Below the pieces are notes generated by a model, which was not told where the DNA came from, made no database searches, and was given only the letters and a program-made list of their open reading frames with translations. The position numbers and the translations under genes were made by a program. A stretch of DNA of 64,000 bases from NCBI GenBank assembly GCA_032209605.1, contig JASFXZ010000078.1, positions 372,001-436,000 of the forward strand, in the 5' to 3' direction. The stretch comes from Mactromeris polynyma (lineage: Eukaryota > Mollusca > Bivalvia > Venerida > Mactridae). Shown one piece after another: positions 1 through 13,286 of this stretch; the first letter of the stretch is position 1, and every line of letters begins with the position of its first letter.

Positions 1-1846
1 GTTAATGTTATGAGAATATGCCTCACACTAAGATATCTTATGTTAACATGAGAATATGCCTCACACTCAGATATCTTATGTTAATGTTATGAGAATATGC
101 CTCACACACAGATATCTTATGTTAATGTTATGAGAATATGCCTCACACTCAGATATCTTATGTTAATGTTATGAGAATATGCCTCACACACAGATATCTT
201 ATGTTAATGTTATGAGAATATGCCTCACACTCAGATATCTTATGTTAATATTATGAGAATATGCCTCACACACAGATATTTTATGTTAATGTTATGAGAA
301 TATGCCTCACACACAGATATCTTATGTTAATGTTATGAGAATATGCCTCACACACAGATATCTTATGTTAATGTTATTAGAATATGCCTCACACTCAGAT
401 ATCTTATGTTAATGTTATGAGAATATGCCTCACACTCAGATATCTTATGTTAATGTTATGAGAATATGCCTCACACACAGATATCTTATGTTAACATGAG
501 AATATGCCTCACACACAGATATCTTATGTTAATGTTATGAGAATATGCCTCACACTCAGATATCTTATGTTAATGTTATGAGAATATGCCTCACACTCAG
601 ATATCTTATGTTAATGTTATGAGAATATGCCTCACACTCAGATACCTTATGTTAATGTTAGGAGAATATGCCTCACACTCAGATATCTTATGTTAACATG
701 AGAATATGCCTCACACTCAGATATCTTATGTTAACATGAGAATATGCCTCACACTCAGATATCTTATGTTAACATGAGAATATGCCTCACACTCAGATAT
801 CTTATGTTAACATGAGAATATGCCTCACACTCAGATATCTTATGTTAATGTTATGAGAATATGCCTCACACACAGATATCTTATGTTAACATGAGAATAT
901 GCCTCACACTCAGATATCTTATGTTAATGTTATGAGAATATGCCTCACACTCAGATATCTTATGTTAACATGAGAATATGCCTCACACTCAGATATCTTA
1001 TGTTAACATGAGAATATGCCTCACACTCAGATATCTTATGTTAACATGAGAATATGCCTCACACTCAGATATCTTATGTTAACATGAGAATATGCCTCAC
1101 ACTCAGATATCTTATGTTAACATGAGAATATGCCTCACCCACAGATATCTTATGTTAACATGAGAATATGCCTCACACTCAGATATCTTATGTTAATGTT
1201 ATGAGAATATGCCTCACACACAGATATCTTATGTTAACATGAGAATATGCCTCACACTCAGATATCTTATGTTAACATGAGAATATGCCTCACACTCAGA
1301 TATCTTATGTTAATGTTATGAGAATATGCCTCACACTCAGATATCTTATGTTAATGTTATGAGAATATGCCTCACACTCAGATATCTTATGTTAACATGA
1401 GAATATGCCTCACACTCAGATATCTTATGTTAATGTTATGAGAATATGCCTCACACACAGATATCTTATGTTAATGTTATGAGAATATGCCTCACACTCA
1501 GAAATCTTATGTTAATGTTATGAGAATACGCCTCACACTCAGATATCTTATGTTAATGTTATGAGAATATGCCTCACACACAGATATCTTATGTTAACAT
1601 GAGAATATGCCTCACACAGATATTTTATGTTGTTATGAGAATATGCCTCACACACAGATATCTTATGTTAACATGAGAATATGCCTCACACACAGATATC
1701 TTATGTTAACATGAGAATATGCCTCACACTCAGATATTTTATGTTGTTATGAGAATATGCCTCACACACAGATATCTTATGTTAACATGAGAATAAGCCT
1801 CACACTCAGATATCTTATGTTGTTATGAGAATATGCCTCATACTCA
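1..1846. repeat. Tandem satellite, type A block (38/41-bp units)
   Basis: The block consists of head-to-tail units sharing the core GAGAATATGCCTCACACTCA followed by GATATCTTATGTTAA. Two unit lengths alternate irregularly: a 41-bp form with GTTAATGTTATGAG and a 38-bp form with GTTAACATGAG. Most units differ by one or two bases, mainly CACTCAG against CACACAG. The block starts at the window edge, so the array continues to the left. No gene is supported in it. Confidence 0.97.
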
Positions 1847-2727
1847 GATATAATATGTTTCCATGAGAATATGACTCATGCTCAGATATAATATTTGTTT
1901 CCATGAGAATATGCCTTACACTCACATATAATATTTGTTTCCATGAGAATAAGCCTCACACTCACATATAATATGTTTTCATGAGAATATGCATCACAAT
2001 CAGATATAATATCTTTCCATGAGAATATGCATCACACTCAGATATAATATGTTTCCATGAGAATAAGCCTCACACTTACATATAATATGTTTCCATGAGA
2101 ATATGCCTCACACTCACATATAATATGTTTCCATGAGAATAAGCCTCACACTCACATATAATATGTTGTCATGAGAATATGCCTCACACTCAGATATAAT
2201 ATGTTTCCATGAGAATATGCCTCTCACTCACATATAATATGTTTTCATGAGAATATGCCTCATACTCAGATATAATATGTTTCCATGAGAATAAGCCTCA
2301 CACTCAGATATAATATGTTTCCATTAGAATAAGCCTCACACTCACATATAATATGTTTCCATGAGAATAAGCCTCACACTCAGATATAATATGTTTCCAT
2401 GAGAATATGCCTCATACTCAGATATAATATGTTTCCATGAGAATAAGCCTCACACTCAGATATAATATGTTTCCATTAGAATAAGCCTCACACTCACATA
2501 TAATATGTTTCCATGAGAATAAGCCTCACACTCAGATATAATATGTTTCCATGAGAATATGCCTCACACTCACATATAATATGTTTTCATAAGAATATGC
2601 ATCACACTCAGATATAATATGTTTCCATGAGAATATGCATCACAATCAGATATAATATGTTTCCATTGAAATATGCATCACACTCAGATATAATATGTTT
2701 CCATGAGAATAAGCCTCACACTCAGAT
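1847..2727. repeat. Tandem satellite, type B block (38-bp units)
   Basis: The same GAGAATATGCCTCACACTCA core is followed here by CATATAATATGTTTCCAT or GATATAATATGTTTCCAT, giving a 38-bp unit. Frequent variants read GAATAAGCC or GAATATGCATCAC. The switch from type A is abrupt, at a unit carrying CTCATACTCAG. Confidence 0.95.
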
Positions 2728-3230
2728 ATTTTATGTTGTTATGAGAATATGCCTCACACACAGATATCTTATGTTAACATGAGAATAAGCCTCACACTCA
2801 GATATTTTATGTTGTTATGAGAATATGCCTCACACACAGATATCTTATGTTAACATGAGAATATGCCTCACACACAGATATCTTATGTTAACATGAGAAT
2901 ATGCCTCACACACAGATATCTTATGTTAATGTTATGAGAATATGCCTCACACTCAGATATCTTATGTTAATGTTATGAGAATATGCCTCACTCACAGATA
3001 TCTTATGTTAATGTTATGAGAATATGCCTCACACACAGATATCTTATGTTTACATGAGAATATGCCTCACACTCAGATATCTTATGTTGTTATGAGAATA
3101 TGCCTCACACACAGATATCTTATGTTAATGTTATGAGAATATGCCTCACACACAGATATCTTATGTTTACATGAGAATATGCCTCACACTCAGATATCTT
3201 ATGTTGTTATGAGAATATGCCTCATACTCA
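2728..3230. repeat. Tandem satellite, second type A block
   Basis: Type A units (GATATCTTATGTTAA, with some GATATTTTATGTTGTT) return for about 500 bp between two type B blocks. The exit junction at about 3192-3297 repeats almost exactly the junction at about 1813-1912, so the A/B boundary was itself copied. Confidence 0.93.
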
Positions 3231-5684
3231 GATATAATATGTTTCCATGAGAATATGACTCATGCTCAGATATAATATTTGTTTCCATGAGAATATGCAT
3301 CACAATCAGATATAATATGTTTCCATGAGAATATGCATCACACTCAGATATAATATGTTTCCATGAGAATAAGCCTCACACTCACATATAATATGTTTCC
3401 ATGAGAATATGCCTCACACTCACATATAATATGTTGTCATGAGAATATGCCTCACACTCAGATATAATATGTTTCCATGAGAATATGCCTCTCACTCACA
3501 TATAATATGTTTCCATGAGAATAAGCCTCACACTCACATATAATATGTTTCCATGAGAATAAGCCTCACACTCACATATAATATGTTGTCATGAGAATAT
3601 GCCTCACACTCAGATATAATATGTTTCCATGAGAATATGCCTCTCACTCACATATAATATGTTTTCATGAGAATATGCCTCATACTCAGATATAATATGT
3701 TTCCATGAGAATAAGCCTCACACTCAGATATAATATGTTTCCATTAGAATAAGCCTCAGACTCACATATAATATGTTTCCATGAGAATAAGCCTCACACT
3801 CAGATATAATATGTTTCCATGAGAATATGCCTCACACTCACATATAATATGTTTTCATAAGAATATGCATCACACTCAGATATAATATGTTTCCATGAGA
3901 ATATGCATCACAATCAGATATAATATGTTTCCATTGAAATATGCATCACACTCAGATATAATATGTTTCCATGAAAATAAGCCTCACACTCACATATAAT
4001 ATGTTTCCATGAGAATAAGCCTCACACTCACATATAATATGTTTTCATGAGAATATGCATCACAATCAGATATAATATGTTTCCATGAGAATATGCATCA
4101 CACTCAGATATAATATGTTTCCATGAGAATAAGCCTCACACTCACATATAATATGTTTCCATGAGAATATGCCTCACACTCACATATAATATGTTTCCAT
4201 GAGAATATGCATCACAATCAGATATAATATGTTTCCATGAGAATATGCATCACACTCAGATATAATATGTTTCCATGAGAATAAGCCTCACACTCACATA
4301 TAATATGTTTCCATGAGAATATGCCTCACACTCACATATAATATGTTTCCATGAGAATATGTATCACAATCAGATATAATATGTTTCCATGAGAATATGT
4401 CTCACACTCACATATAATATGTTTTCATGGGAATATGCCTCACACTCACATATAATATGTTTCCATGAGAATATGTCTCACACTCAAATATAATATGTTT
4501 CCATGAGAATATGCCTCACACTCACATATAATATGTTTTCATGGGAATATGCCTCACACTCACATATAATATGTTTCCATGAGAATATGTCTCACACTCA
4601 AATATAATATGTTTCCATGAGAATATGCCTCACACTCACATATAATATGTTTTCATGAGAATATGCCTCACACTCACATATAATATGTTTCCATGAGAAT
4701 ATGCCTCAAACTCACATATAATATGTTTCCATGAGAATTTGCCTCACACTCACATATAATATGTCTCCATGAGAATATGCCTCACACACAGATATAATAT
4801 GTTTCCATGAGAATATGCCTCACACTCCGATATAATATATTTCCATGAGAATATGCCTCACACTCACATATAATATGTTTCCATGAGAATATGCCTCACA
4901 CTCACATATAATATGTTTCCATGAGAATATGTATCACAATCAGATATAATATGTTTCCATGAGAATATGTCTCACACTCACATATAATATGTTTTCATGG
5001 GAATATGCCTCACACTCACATATAATATGTTTCCATGAGAATATGTCTCACACTCAAATATAATATGTTTCCATGAGAATATGCCTCACACTCACATATA
5101 ATATGTTTTCATGGGAATATGCCTCACACTCACATATAATATGTTTCCATGAGAATATGTCTCACACTCAAATATAATATGTTTCCATGAGAATATGCCT
5201 CACACTCACATATAATATGTTTTCATGGGAATATGCCTCACACTCACATATAATATGTTTCCATGAGAATATGCCTCACACTCACATATAATATGTTTTC
5301 ATGAGAATATATATCACAATCAGATATAATATGTTTCCATGAGAATATGTCTCACACTCACATATAATATGTTTTCATGAGAATATGCCTCACACTCACA
5401 TATAATATGTTTCCATGAGAATATGCCTCACACTCAGATATAATATGTTTCCATGAGAATATGCCTCACACTCAGATATAATATGTTTCCATGAGAATAT
5501 GCCTCACACTCACATATAATATGTTTCCATGAGAATATGCCTCACACTCACATATAATATGTTTCCATGAGAATATGTCTCACACTCACATATAATATGT
5601 TTCCATGAGAATATGCCTCACACTCACATATAATATGTTTCTATGAGAAAATGCATCACAATCAGATATAATATGTTTCCATGC
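3231..5684. repeat. Tandem satellite, second type B block with higher-order copies
   Basis: 38-bp type B units run to the end of the array. Rare variants recur at fixed distances: the GTATCACAATC unit appears at 4361 and 4931, 570 bp apart, which equals 15 units. The run around 2585-2700 (TTTTCATAAG, then CCATTGAAAT) recurs about 1.27 kb later at 3854-3970. The array decays after 5640 and ends near ATGTTTCCATG. Confidence 0.95.
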
Positions 5685-8440
5685 AAAAATAGTAAAATCA
5701 CTGAAGATATTGTAAACTTGTAAAAAATACATTATAGAGAAATATATTACAAAAATGGAGCAAAAAAACAAAACACTTCAGCCTCAAAACGAAGAAATAC
5801 TTTTTGGTTGGTTTTATTAAACACATGAGAAATATAAAATATAAATAATACGGATTACCAATTATTGTACAAAAATCTTATTCAATATAAACAGACGCAT
5901 TCAATTATTTTCAGATACAACCAAATAAGGACAAATTCAAGATTTCCTTTGGGTTGTCTCTCTTTGATTCTTTTATGTAAATTCTTCCCAGGTCAAAGGG
6001 AGACAATCCAAATAAAAAACCTGAACTTTTCGATTTAAAAATATTATCTCAAGTGGTTATTTTCCTAATCTTTCTTCTGTTATGATAATATAAAATTTAT
6101 CAATAATAAAAAATTGCTTTTACACAAAGAAAAAATATTAATGATTTAATATGAAGCTGCAAAGTAATAAATGAAGTCAAAAGTACACTTTGTTTTTTTA
6201 ATTAAGGGAGGTAATTCAATATGCTTTATAGGTCTCGTTTCTCATGACTTTTGTTGTCAATTTGATTATTATATTTTATATCTAGACAAAACAGAAAGTG
6301 TACGTGTTGTGTGTTATTATATAATATAAGACAGTGTAAGGTTATCATAACACACATATAACAGTTTTACGTGAGCAGAAAAATATAGATCTTTATGTTT
6401 AAAAGAAAATATTTGTAGAAATGTTCAGTTGCGTATATTGTACTGATTTCTATATTCGACAATAGATATAACAGGTAGACATATGAGATAAAGCAAATGG
6501 ATACACGTGGTTCGGCTCTTATATTGTAACCACAGACAATATTATACTGCAAACACCGTTTGTGGCACAGCATATACGATATTAACATACAGATGTAACA
6601 GGACTATGACGTATTCTCACATAACAAATTTGTGCTGTGCAACGACAAAACTTGTATTAGGGACCAAAAAAGTCCATTTCCATACTTTGACATTTTCTGA
6701 CAGATATATTATTCATCTTTCATGTAATGCCAAAAGTATTAAAATCGGACGTCTACTTCTCTTTTGATAACAATTCCAATAGTAAGGACAAGATGCTAAA
6801 TTACGCGTCAAAATGATGATGTCGCGTCAGAATGTACATCATTCTTAAACAATACTCTTCTCTTCAAGTGGAAAAAAACAAAATATGCAATACCATGGAC
6901 CTATAATATCCGTGACAATACGTATAATGCTTTCCTCGTTCGTTTAATTCTCTAAATCATAATAAAGCTTCAAAAACATCTTCGGGCAAAAAACTTCAAT
7001 TGGGAAATACTCGACGACACCACCAACGTAATACAGGTTGTGTCATGGTGGCGCTCATTTAGTGATATAGGAGCAAACGCAGCTCAAAACAATAAACTAG
7101 AATAATGCATTGTGGGAAGTGGAATATCTTTGCCATGTGTTCGATGAGATAACAAGGGAGGTAAGTACACATGACATATTATAGTAATGTAAGATTTGTC
7201 TCCCGTGGATTACAATTTCACAGTCTAGTAGTGTTATCACATATATTTTGCATACATTCTCTCTTCCTTTGTTCTTACATTTATCAATTAAACAAAGTTA
7301 TCACATAGTTCTATTCTTTAGCAATCTAATGTTTGAACTATTTATACATGCATGATTTCAGTTAATGTTTCTGTTGGAACAACACATTTACTTTCTCCTT
7401 CACTTATCATTGAAGTCTTTATACCGAAATAGAAACATTTATACAAAGCCAACTTCAGATTACACCTGCCGCCATTGAAATCAACAATAAAGCAAGAAAC
7501 TCGTTTCGTGAAATAGATCTAGAATTATAATCAAAGCACTGGCTGTAGTGTACAACACCTGGTGAGATTTGAGCTGTTGTATCCAGGTGTAACATGCTCT
7601 ACGTGCGTGACATGCTGGTCATTCACCTTCACGTACATCTAAAAAATGTTAAGTATGCAGACAATCATATCTAGTAAAATGAATAATTATTTATCGATGT
7701 TTTTATTCAATATTCAAATAACCCTAACTACGCAATTTCAAGAACTTTTGTAAAACAAAGATATCATAGGAGAGTAATATCAAGTTGTACCGGTTGGTAA
7801 ATACACTTATGTGGTTTATACTTGTAAGTAAATATATGACATATATGTACTTTCTAAAACTCACAATCCAAGTTACATGCTTTCTCGTCATTTGTCGGGC
7901 TGCTCATTATTGTGATTATAATTATTGCTGCTTCTGTGTTCAATTTGAAAATAAAATATCTATCTATGACCGCGAGTCTTGATGAAAACAATACCAGTAG
8001 AGAAGACTATGACGCAAACGGATTTCTGTCAATAACTTAACGTATATTTAACTTTAAAAACATATATTTCAGCTATTCCATAGAGTAACCCTTTAAAATG
8101 TGACTTAGGTATTTCTCCATGGTAAACAAAAAGTTTACTATGCACATCAGTGTATGTATCTGTAACATACGTATATCATTAATCTTGGGCAATATGGTTC
8201 AACGTAAGTAAACTACATGTGAATTGTCCGTTAAGATCGATTTATCAATGAAGATCGTTTTTTCGTGTCATCTATTTTCCACAACCTCTGAAAAACAATG
8301 AGATACGACAAAGTGTTGCAAAAAAAACAACGACAAGACAATGTTTGTATTATTTGGCCCAGAAATGTTGCTATTGTATTGCGCACTATACACACACAGA
8401 GACTCTTCAAGAAAACAAAGGTTCTAAAATTGTAAGCCGT
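5685..8440. other. Intergenic AT-rich DNA with a small foldback
   Basis: No gene is supported. The open frames here are short and unlike known proteins. A foldback lies at 5948-6012. Scattered AAGGGAGGTAA-type motifs occur, for example near 6207 and 7152. The sequence around 7440-7640 is slightly less AT-rich but gives no recognisable feature. Confidence 0.6.
5948..6012. repeat. Short foldback, 20-bp arms
   Basis: The left arm (5948-5967, beginning TTTGGGTTGTCTC) pairs with the right arm (5993-6012, ending GGGAGACAATCCAAA) with about two mismatches, around a 25-bp loop. It may be a decayed miniature transposon or a hairpin in a transcript. Confidence 0.6.
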
Positions 8441-8441
8441 G

Positions 8442-8830
8442 TCCACGAAGTTTATGGAGAGCCCTCGTAGAATTTGTAATAATTGTAACTTAAATATGAT
8501 AGAAAATGAATATCACTTCTTACTTATCTGTTCAAAATACAGAAATTTTAGACTTCAATACTTAAAACGTTATTATTACACTTGGCCAAATATACAGAAA
8601 TTTACGAATCTTATGTGCGGAAATCCAAAAACTACATGCAATCTTGCGAAATTCATTTACTTTGCCAATTTATGTAGAAATCAAACAAATGTATGAAAAT
8701 GATGTAAAATGTGTATGCTCTTTGAAAATCCATGTATTTCTTCTACATGTTGTATAGAATAGATTTTTGTTTGCTATAAACATTGTAATATGTTTTATGC
8801 AATAAATGAAATTGTATTGTATTGTATGTA
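8442..8830 (+). mobile_element. 5'-truncated LINE 3' fragment
   Basis: The open stretch 8439-8696 encodes the end of a LINE polyprotein. It has the pattern CNNC...ENEYHFLLICSKY...LKRYYY, the same Cys-Cys-His-Cys arrangement seen at the end of the longer LINE at 13060-13160. After the stop comes an untranslated tail ending in ATTGT/TTGTA short repeats at about 8812-8827, a typical LINE 3' terminus. The endonuclease and reverse transcriptase are missing, consistent with 5' truncation on insertion. The left boundary is uncertain. Confidence 0.8.
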
Positions 8831-9450
8831 CATTGTTATACTGGTAAGCTGTATATTACACTTAATTAATGATTTGATTAAATGTCCAAAATAACACTAA
8901 TAATAATAGTACTTCACTATAGATAGTTCACACATTTACAATATTTACCTCCCTTCTTTTGAATAGTTATCATATTGATAGGCAAATTTCCTTAAAGGTT
9001 TATAGGGAATATAATGTACAAACAATGATAAAATAATCAGACATATATACATATAACTTATTCATTATGCTCATGTAGACAGATGGCTCAGAAAGTTGTA
9101 GAAAAAGTGGTTGTCACATGCAAATTCTCACATATTTGGGAACCATTCCTATAAGTGCTTATATCAGTTTTACCTATGGAAACGGCTGATGATTAAGAAC
9201 AAGGGAGGGAACAATTGTACATGTGGGAACAATCTATTACTTCAAGCATTGTATAAAACACCACGATAATGTGAAATCCACAAATGTCAACTCGAGAACG
9301 CGCCAACAATCAGCTTCGGAAATTCACGAGCAACGATCCGAACATAAACGAGGTCAGGGTGTAACTTCGAACAGCCAATCACAGAATCGACACGAAAAGG
9401 GGGGTAGGTGTAAAAGGCGGCGGCGCCGTACTTTACAACCAAAATAGAAT
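8831..9450. other. Intergenic; GC-richer patch before the LINE
   Basis: No gene is supported. A less AT-rich stretch at about 9290-9440, containing AAAGGCGGCGGCGCCG, lies just before the repeated LINE leader and may belong to the LINE 5' untranslated region. Confidence 0.45.
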
Positions 9451-9735
9451 GAAAAACACGGCGGTAGGTATTAACTTTTTTAATAGTTGACATACAATAA
9501 TAAATTTGATATCAAATGAAAGGTTATGCTCCCGGCTTTCCATCGACATAAAATTATTGAAAATTGGTGCATGACTTGTTGTTCTAATTTGTCTCTGAAA
9601 ATGGGCATTTTTCCGTGAAATAAATTTCAATCTGTTTTGGTTCGAAAAACACGGCTGTAGGTATTTAAATTCTCATTACTTACATTATTGGTTATAAGTT
9701 GGTACCAATTACAAGGTATTGCTCTCAGCTTTCCG
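9451..9735 (+). repeat. 193-bp direct repeat in the LINE leader
   Basis: GAAAAACACGGCGGTAGGTATT at 9451 recurs as GAAAAACACGGCTGTAGG at 9644. Likewise AGGTTATGCTCCCGGCTTTCC at 9521 recurs as AGGTATTGCTCTCAGC at 9714. Both pairs are 193 bp apart. This suggests a monomeric promoter-like leader, of which about 1.4 copies remain. Confidence 0.65.
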
Positions 9736-10445
9736 AAAAGGGTAACATCTATGACAAGTGTGAGAGAAGGAATGATCTACGGATTTGGTTATTAAATGTA
9801 CAAGGATTGATTGGAAATACCTATTCGAAATTGGACGACCCATACATGAAACATCTTTTTGATAAACATGACATATTGTGCTTCACGGAAACTTGGTTAA
9901 GTGATTTGTTTGACCCAAATGTGAACGGGTTTAATTGTTATATATTAAATAGAAAATGTAAACAACGGGGAGCTAAACGGAACAGCGGAGGAATTTGTAT
10001 TTATGTAAGGGACTCATTATGTAATCATGTATTGTTTTTGAAGGAAAATGATGACTGTGCTTTATGGATTAAAATTAAGGGTGAAATAACTGCTGATGGG
10101 CACGATGTATTATTATGTTTGTGTTATAATGTACCCAGTGGTAGCAGTAGGGAAAAGTTTATTGACCGATCTATATTTAACATTATTTCAGATGACATAA
10201 ATGTTTATCAAAATCAGTATGAAATGAATTATCTTGAATGTAAATTTATCGTGATGGGAGATTTTAACGCCAGGGTAGGGACAAGGGCAGACTATATTGA
10301 AAACGAAACTTTATTGGGAGTAGATTTTTTACCAGATGATTATTTAGAGGATGAAACTTTGGTTAGAAATTCTTGTGATAAGCAGGTAAATGAATTTGGT
10401 AGATGTTTATTGGACATGTGTAAAGCAAAGGGTTTAGGATTTTAA
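9699..10445 (+). pseudogene. LINE endonuclease domain (broken polyprotein, part 1)
   Basis: The 248-residue open stretch matches an apurinic/apyrimidinic-type endonuclease. It has LNVQG with Asn near residue 33, FTETWL with the metal-binding Glu near 64, NSGGICIYVRD near 95-105, and MGDFNARVG with Asp 188 and Asn 190. The frame is lost near 10440; in another frame the sequence continues sensibly (NGRKDF, then SSVIDLVLC) into the next part. The start codon is not certain because the ORF may have begun upstream. Its original role was to nick target DNA for target-primed reverse transcription. Confidence 0.85.
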
Positions 10446-12097
10446 ATGGTAGAAAGGATTTTGACACTGTTGGAAAATATACTTGTATTACATCTCAGGG
10501 TTCCAGTGTCATTGATTTAGTATTATGTAGACAAAACATGTTTTGTAACATTGATAACTTTATGGTACACGAGCCAAACATTTTATCAGATCATTGTGTT
10601 GTTAGTTTTTGTGTTAAATCTAGTCAGTTAACACAATCTACTTTGTTAAAAAGTGATTCTATTCATTGTAATGAACACAATGACAATAGCATAAATTACA
10701 TGTATAGATGGGATAATGAAAAGAAGGAATTGTTTATTAACTCATTAAGTTCAGATGAGATGTCCAGACATTTTAATAAAATATGTGTTGATATTGAAAA
10801 GTCTTCAACTACAGGTGAACTGGATTTGAGATTATCAGAGTTTAATACATGTGTTAATACTGTTTGTGATCCTTTATTTATGAAAAATGTTAAGAATCAC
10901 CATATTGTCAATGATGATTGTTATATTGATAAAATCAACCAACCATGGTATGACAACGATTGTAAGCAAAAACAAAGTAAATTTTACAACTTCTTAAATA
11001 TTTATAGGAAAGACAAGAGTGAAGTTAATAGATTAAATATGGTAGCGGCCAGAAGTTTATACAAGTCGACTTTGAGAAGTAAGAAATATAATTTTGATAG
11101 GAATCAAACAAAAAAATTGGAGAATGCAAGATTAAAAAATGCCCGAGATTATTGGAAATTATTAAAAGGCTCTTTTCGTTCATCAAACAAATCCTCAAAT
11201 CTGCAGAGTGATGATTTTGTTAGGTATTTTAAATCCATCAATGATCCAGAGTCAATATTTTTTCAGCCAGATGAGGATATTTTGTTTTTTAATGAAAGGT
11301 ACATTAGGGGTGATATACAGGTAATGTTTGATGAATTGAATGTTGATATTGCTGCAAATGAAGTTTTCAAGACATGTAAGGAGTTAAACACTGGAAAATC
11401 ATGTGGACCAGATATGATGTTGAATGAATTCTTTATACATGGTTCTAAGAACTCTGGTTTTTTAAATTGTTTAACAGCGTTGTTTAACAAACTGTTTCAT
11501 GTTGGTCATTTTCCAGAACAATGGTCCCAAGGCTATATTGTACCACTTCATAAAAAAGGAGATATTAATGACTCTGGAAATTATAGAGGCATAACTCTTT
11601 TAAGCACTTTAGGAAAATTGTTTACAAAAATATTGAATAGTAGATTAACTAATTGGGCTGAATTGTACAATGTGTATATTGAAGCACAATCTGGTTTTAG
11701 GGAAAATATGAGTACAGTAGATAATGTGTTTGTTTTACATGGGATTATTAATCGTTTAGTGAATAGTAATAAAAAATTGTTTGTTGTTTTTATAGATTTT
11801 AATAAAGCATTTGATTACACAGTAAGGGACATAATCTGGTATAAATTGATTAAACTTGGAGTTAGAGGGAACATTTTAGATATTATCAAATCAATGTATG
11901 AATCTTATAAAACTACATGTAAAGTGAAGTATAATAATGTACTAAGTGAAAGTAGTGTATGTACTTTAGGGGTAAGACAAGGTGAAAGTTTATCACCTTT
12001 CCTTTTTTCTATGTATCTTAATGACATTGAGGAGTTTTTAATGACAAATGGATTTGAAGGTGTTGATGTTGGAATGTTGAAATTGTTTTTATTGTAA
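10445..12097 (+). pseudogene. LINE reverse transcriptase, fingers and palm (part 2)
   Basis: Reverse transcriptase blocks appear in order: GKSCGPD, LHKKGDINDSGNYRGI, EAQSGFRENMSTVDN, FIDFNKAFD (carrying the first catalytic Asp) and LGVRQGESLSPFLFSMYLND. The frame stops at 12097, just where the YXDD catalytic box should follow. The next frame resumes a few residues beyond it (IMSENCQDLQKG), so the box was removed by a small deletion with a frameshift. The copy is therefore dead. Confidence 0.88.
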
Positions 12098-12099
12098 TT

Positions 12100-12378
12100 A
12101 TGTCAGAAAATTGTCAAGATTTACAAAAAGGTTTAACTCTTTTGGAAAATTATTGTGATAGGTGGAAGCTGCAAGTGAATATTAATAAGACAAACGCAAT
12201 GGTTTTTAAAAAAGGGGGTAGATTAAAAGGAAATACTTGTTTTACATATAAGAACGAAGAAGTTGAAATAGTTAATAAGTTCAAATATCTTGGTATTATT
12301 TTTACCACAGGTGGTGCTTTTCAAGAGACACAATTAATCATATATGAACAGGCTTTGATTAGGCAATGTTTAAATTGA
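12100..12378 (+). pseudogene. LINE reverse transcriptase, thumb region (part 3)
   Basis: The frame begins with SENCQDLQKGLTLLENYCDRWKLQ and continues with NINKTNAMVF and FKYLGIIFTTGG. These are the conserved blocks after the catalytic box in LINE reverse transcriptases. The stretch ends at a second frameshift near 12360 and continues in the next frame as FKLKSYM. Confidence 0.85.
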
Positions 12379-13286
12379 AATCTTATATGATAAAATTTCC
12401 ATGTATGACCATTAGTCATAAGTTAGATTTATTTGATAAACTGATTGATCCAATTTTATGTTATGGTTGTGAGGTTTGGGGGATGGATTTTGGAAATAAA
12501 TTAGAAAATATTCATTTACAATTTTGCAAAGAACTATTGGGGGTTAGGAAACAAACACAGAACAATTTTGTTTATGGGGAACTTAAAAGATATCCTTTGA
12601 GATTAAGAAGAATGATCAGAGTAATTAAATACTGGTTTAAAATAGTTAAATGTAATAATGTGAAATTCATACGGATTGTATATAATTTGATGATAAGGGA
12701 TTTAGAAATTCATCCTGAAAAAGTTTCCTGGGCCATATCAGTGAAACTATTATTTGAAAAAATGGGATTTTATTATGTTTGGATCAATCAGGGAGTAGAA
12801 AATGTTAATGTGTGTTTAAGAATTTTTAAAGAAAGATTATACGATAATTTTATACAGAATTGGAGTACTGACCTGGAAAATTCATCCCGTGCACGGACTT
12901 ATAAATTATTTTGCAATTTTGGGTACCAGTTTTATTTGGATCAAATACATATTTATAAATTCAGGGTTGCATTGACCCGATTTAGGATGTCTGCGCATAG
13001 ATTAGAAGTTGAAGCGGGTAGATGGCATAAGCCTAATAAAATTCCTTATATTGATCGAAAATGTAAATTATGTAACACTTTGGAAGATGAATTTCATTTT
13101 TTATTAGAATGTCCTATGTATATCGATATTAGGAAATTGTACATCAAAAAATACTATTGGAACAATCCTAACATGATAAAATTTAATGAACTTCTGTCTA
13201 TCGAAAATAAAAACATACTTAATAAATTGTCCATATTTATTTTTAAAGCATTTGAAAAAAGAAATAAAGTTTTCTATGTTAATTAG
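12366..13286 (+). pseudogene. LINE C-terminal region with Cys/His knuckle (part 4)
   Basis: This part starts at FKLKSYM and runs through DPILCYGCEVWG, a motif typical of LINE C-termini, to a terminal knuckle, RKCKLCNTLEDEFHFLLECP, followed by YIDIRKLYIKKYYW. The stop at 13284-13286 is followed by the untranslated tail. The same knuckle occurs in the truncated relatives at 8.5 kb and 50.1 kb. Confidence 0.87.

Noticed and set aside
1..5684. CRISPR-like array
   Set aside because: Repeats are contiguous without unique spacers, units vary, and the context is eukaryotic; it is a satellite.
5586..5771. Open frame at the end of the satellite
   Set aside because: It begins inside satellite units and has no protein-like motif; it follows from the AT-rich repeat edge.
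9223..9447. 74-codon Arg-rich frame before the LINE as a possible ORF1
   Set aside because: No zinc-knuckle, coiled-coil or RNA-binding motif is visible; the basic end comes from a GC-rich patch.
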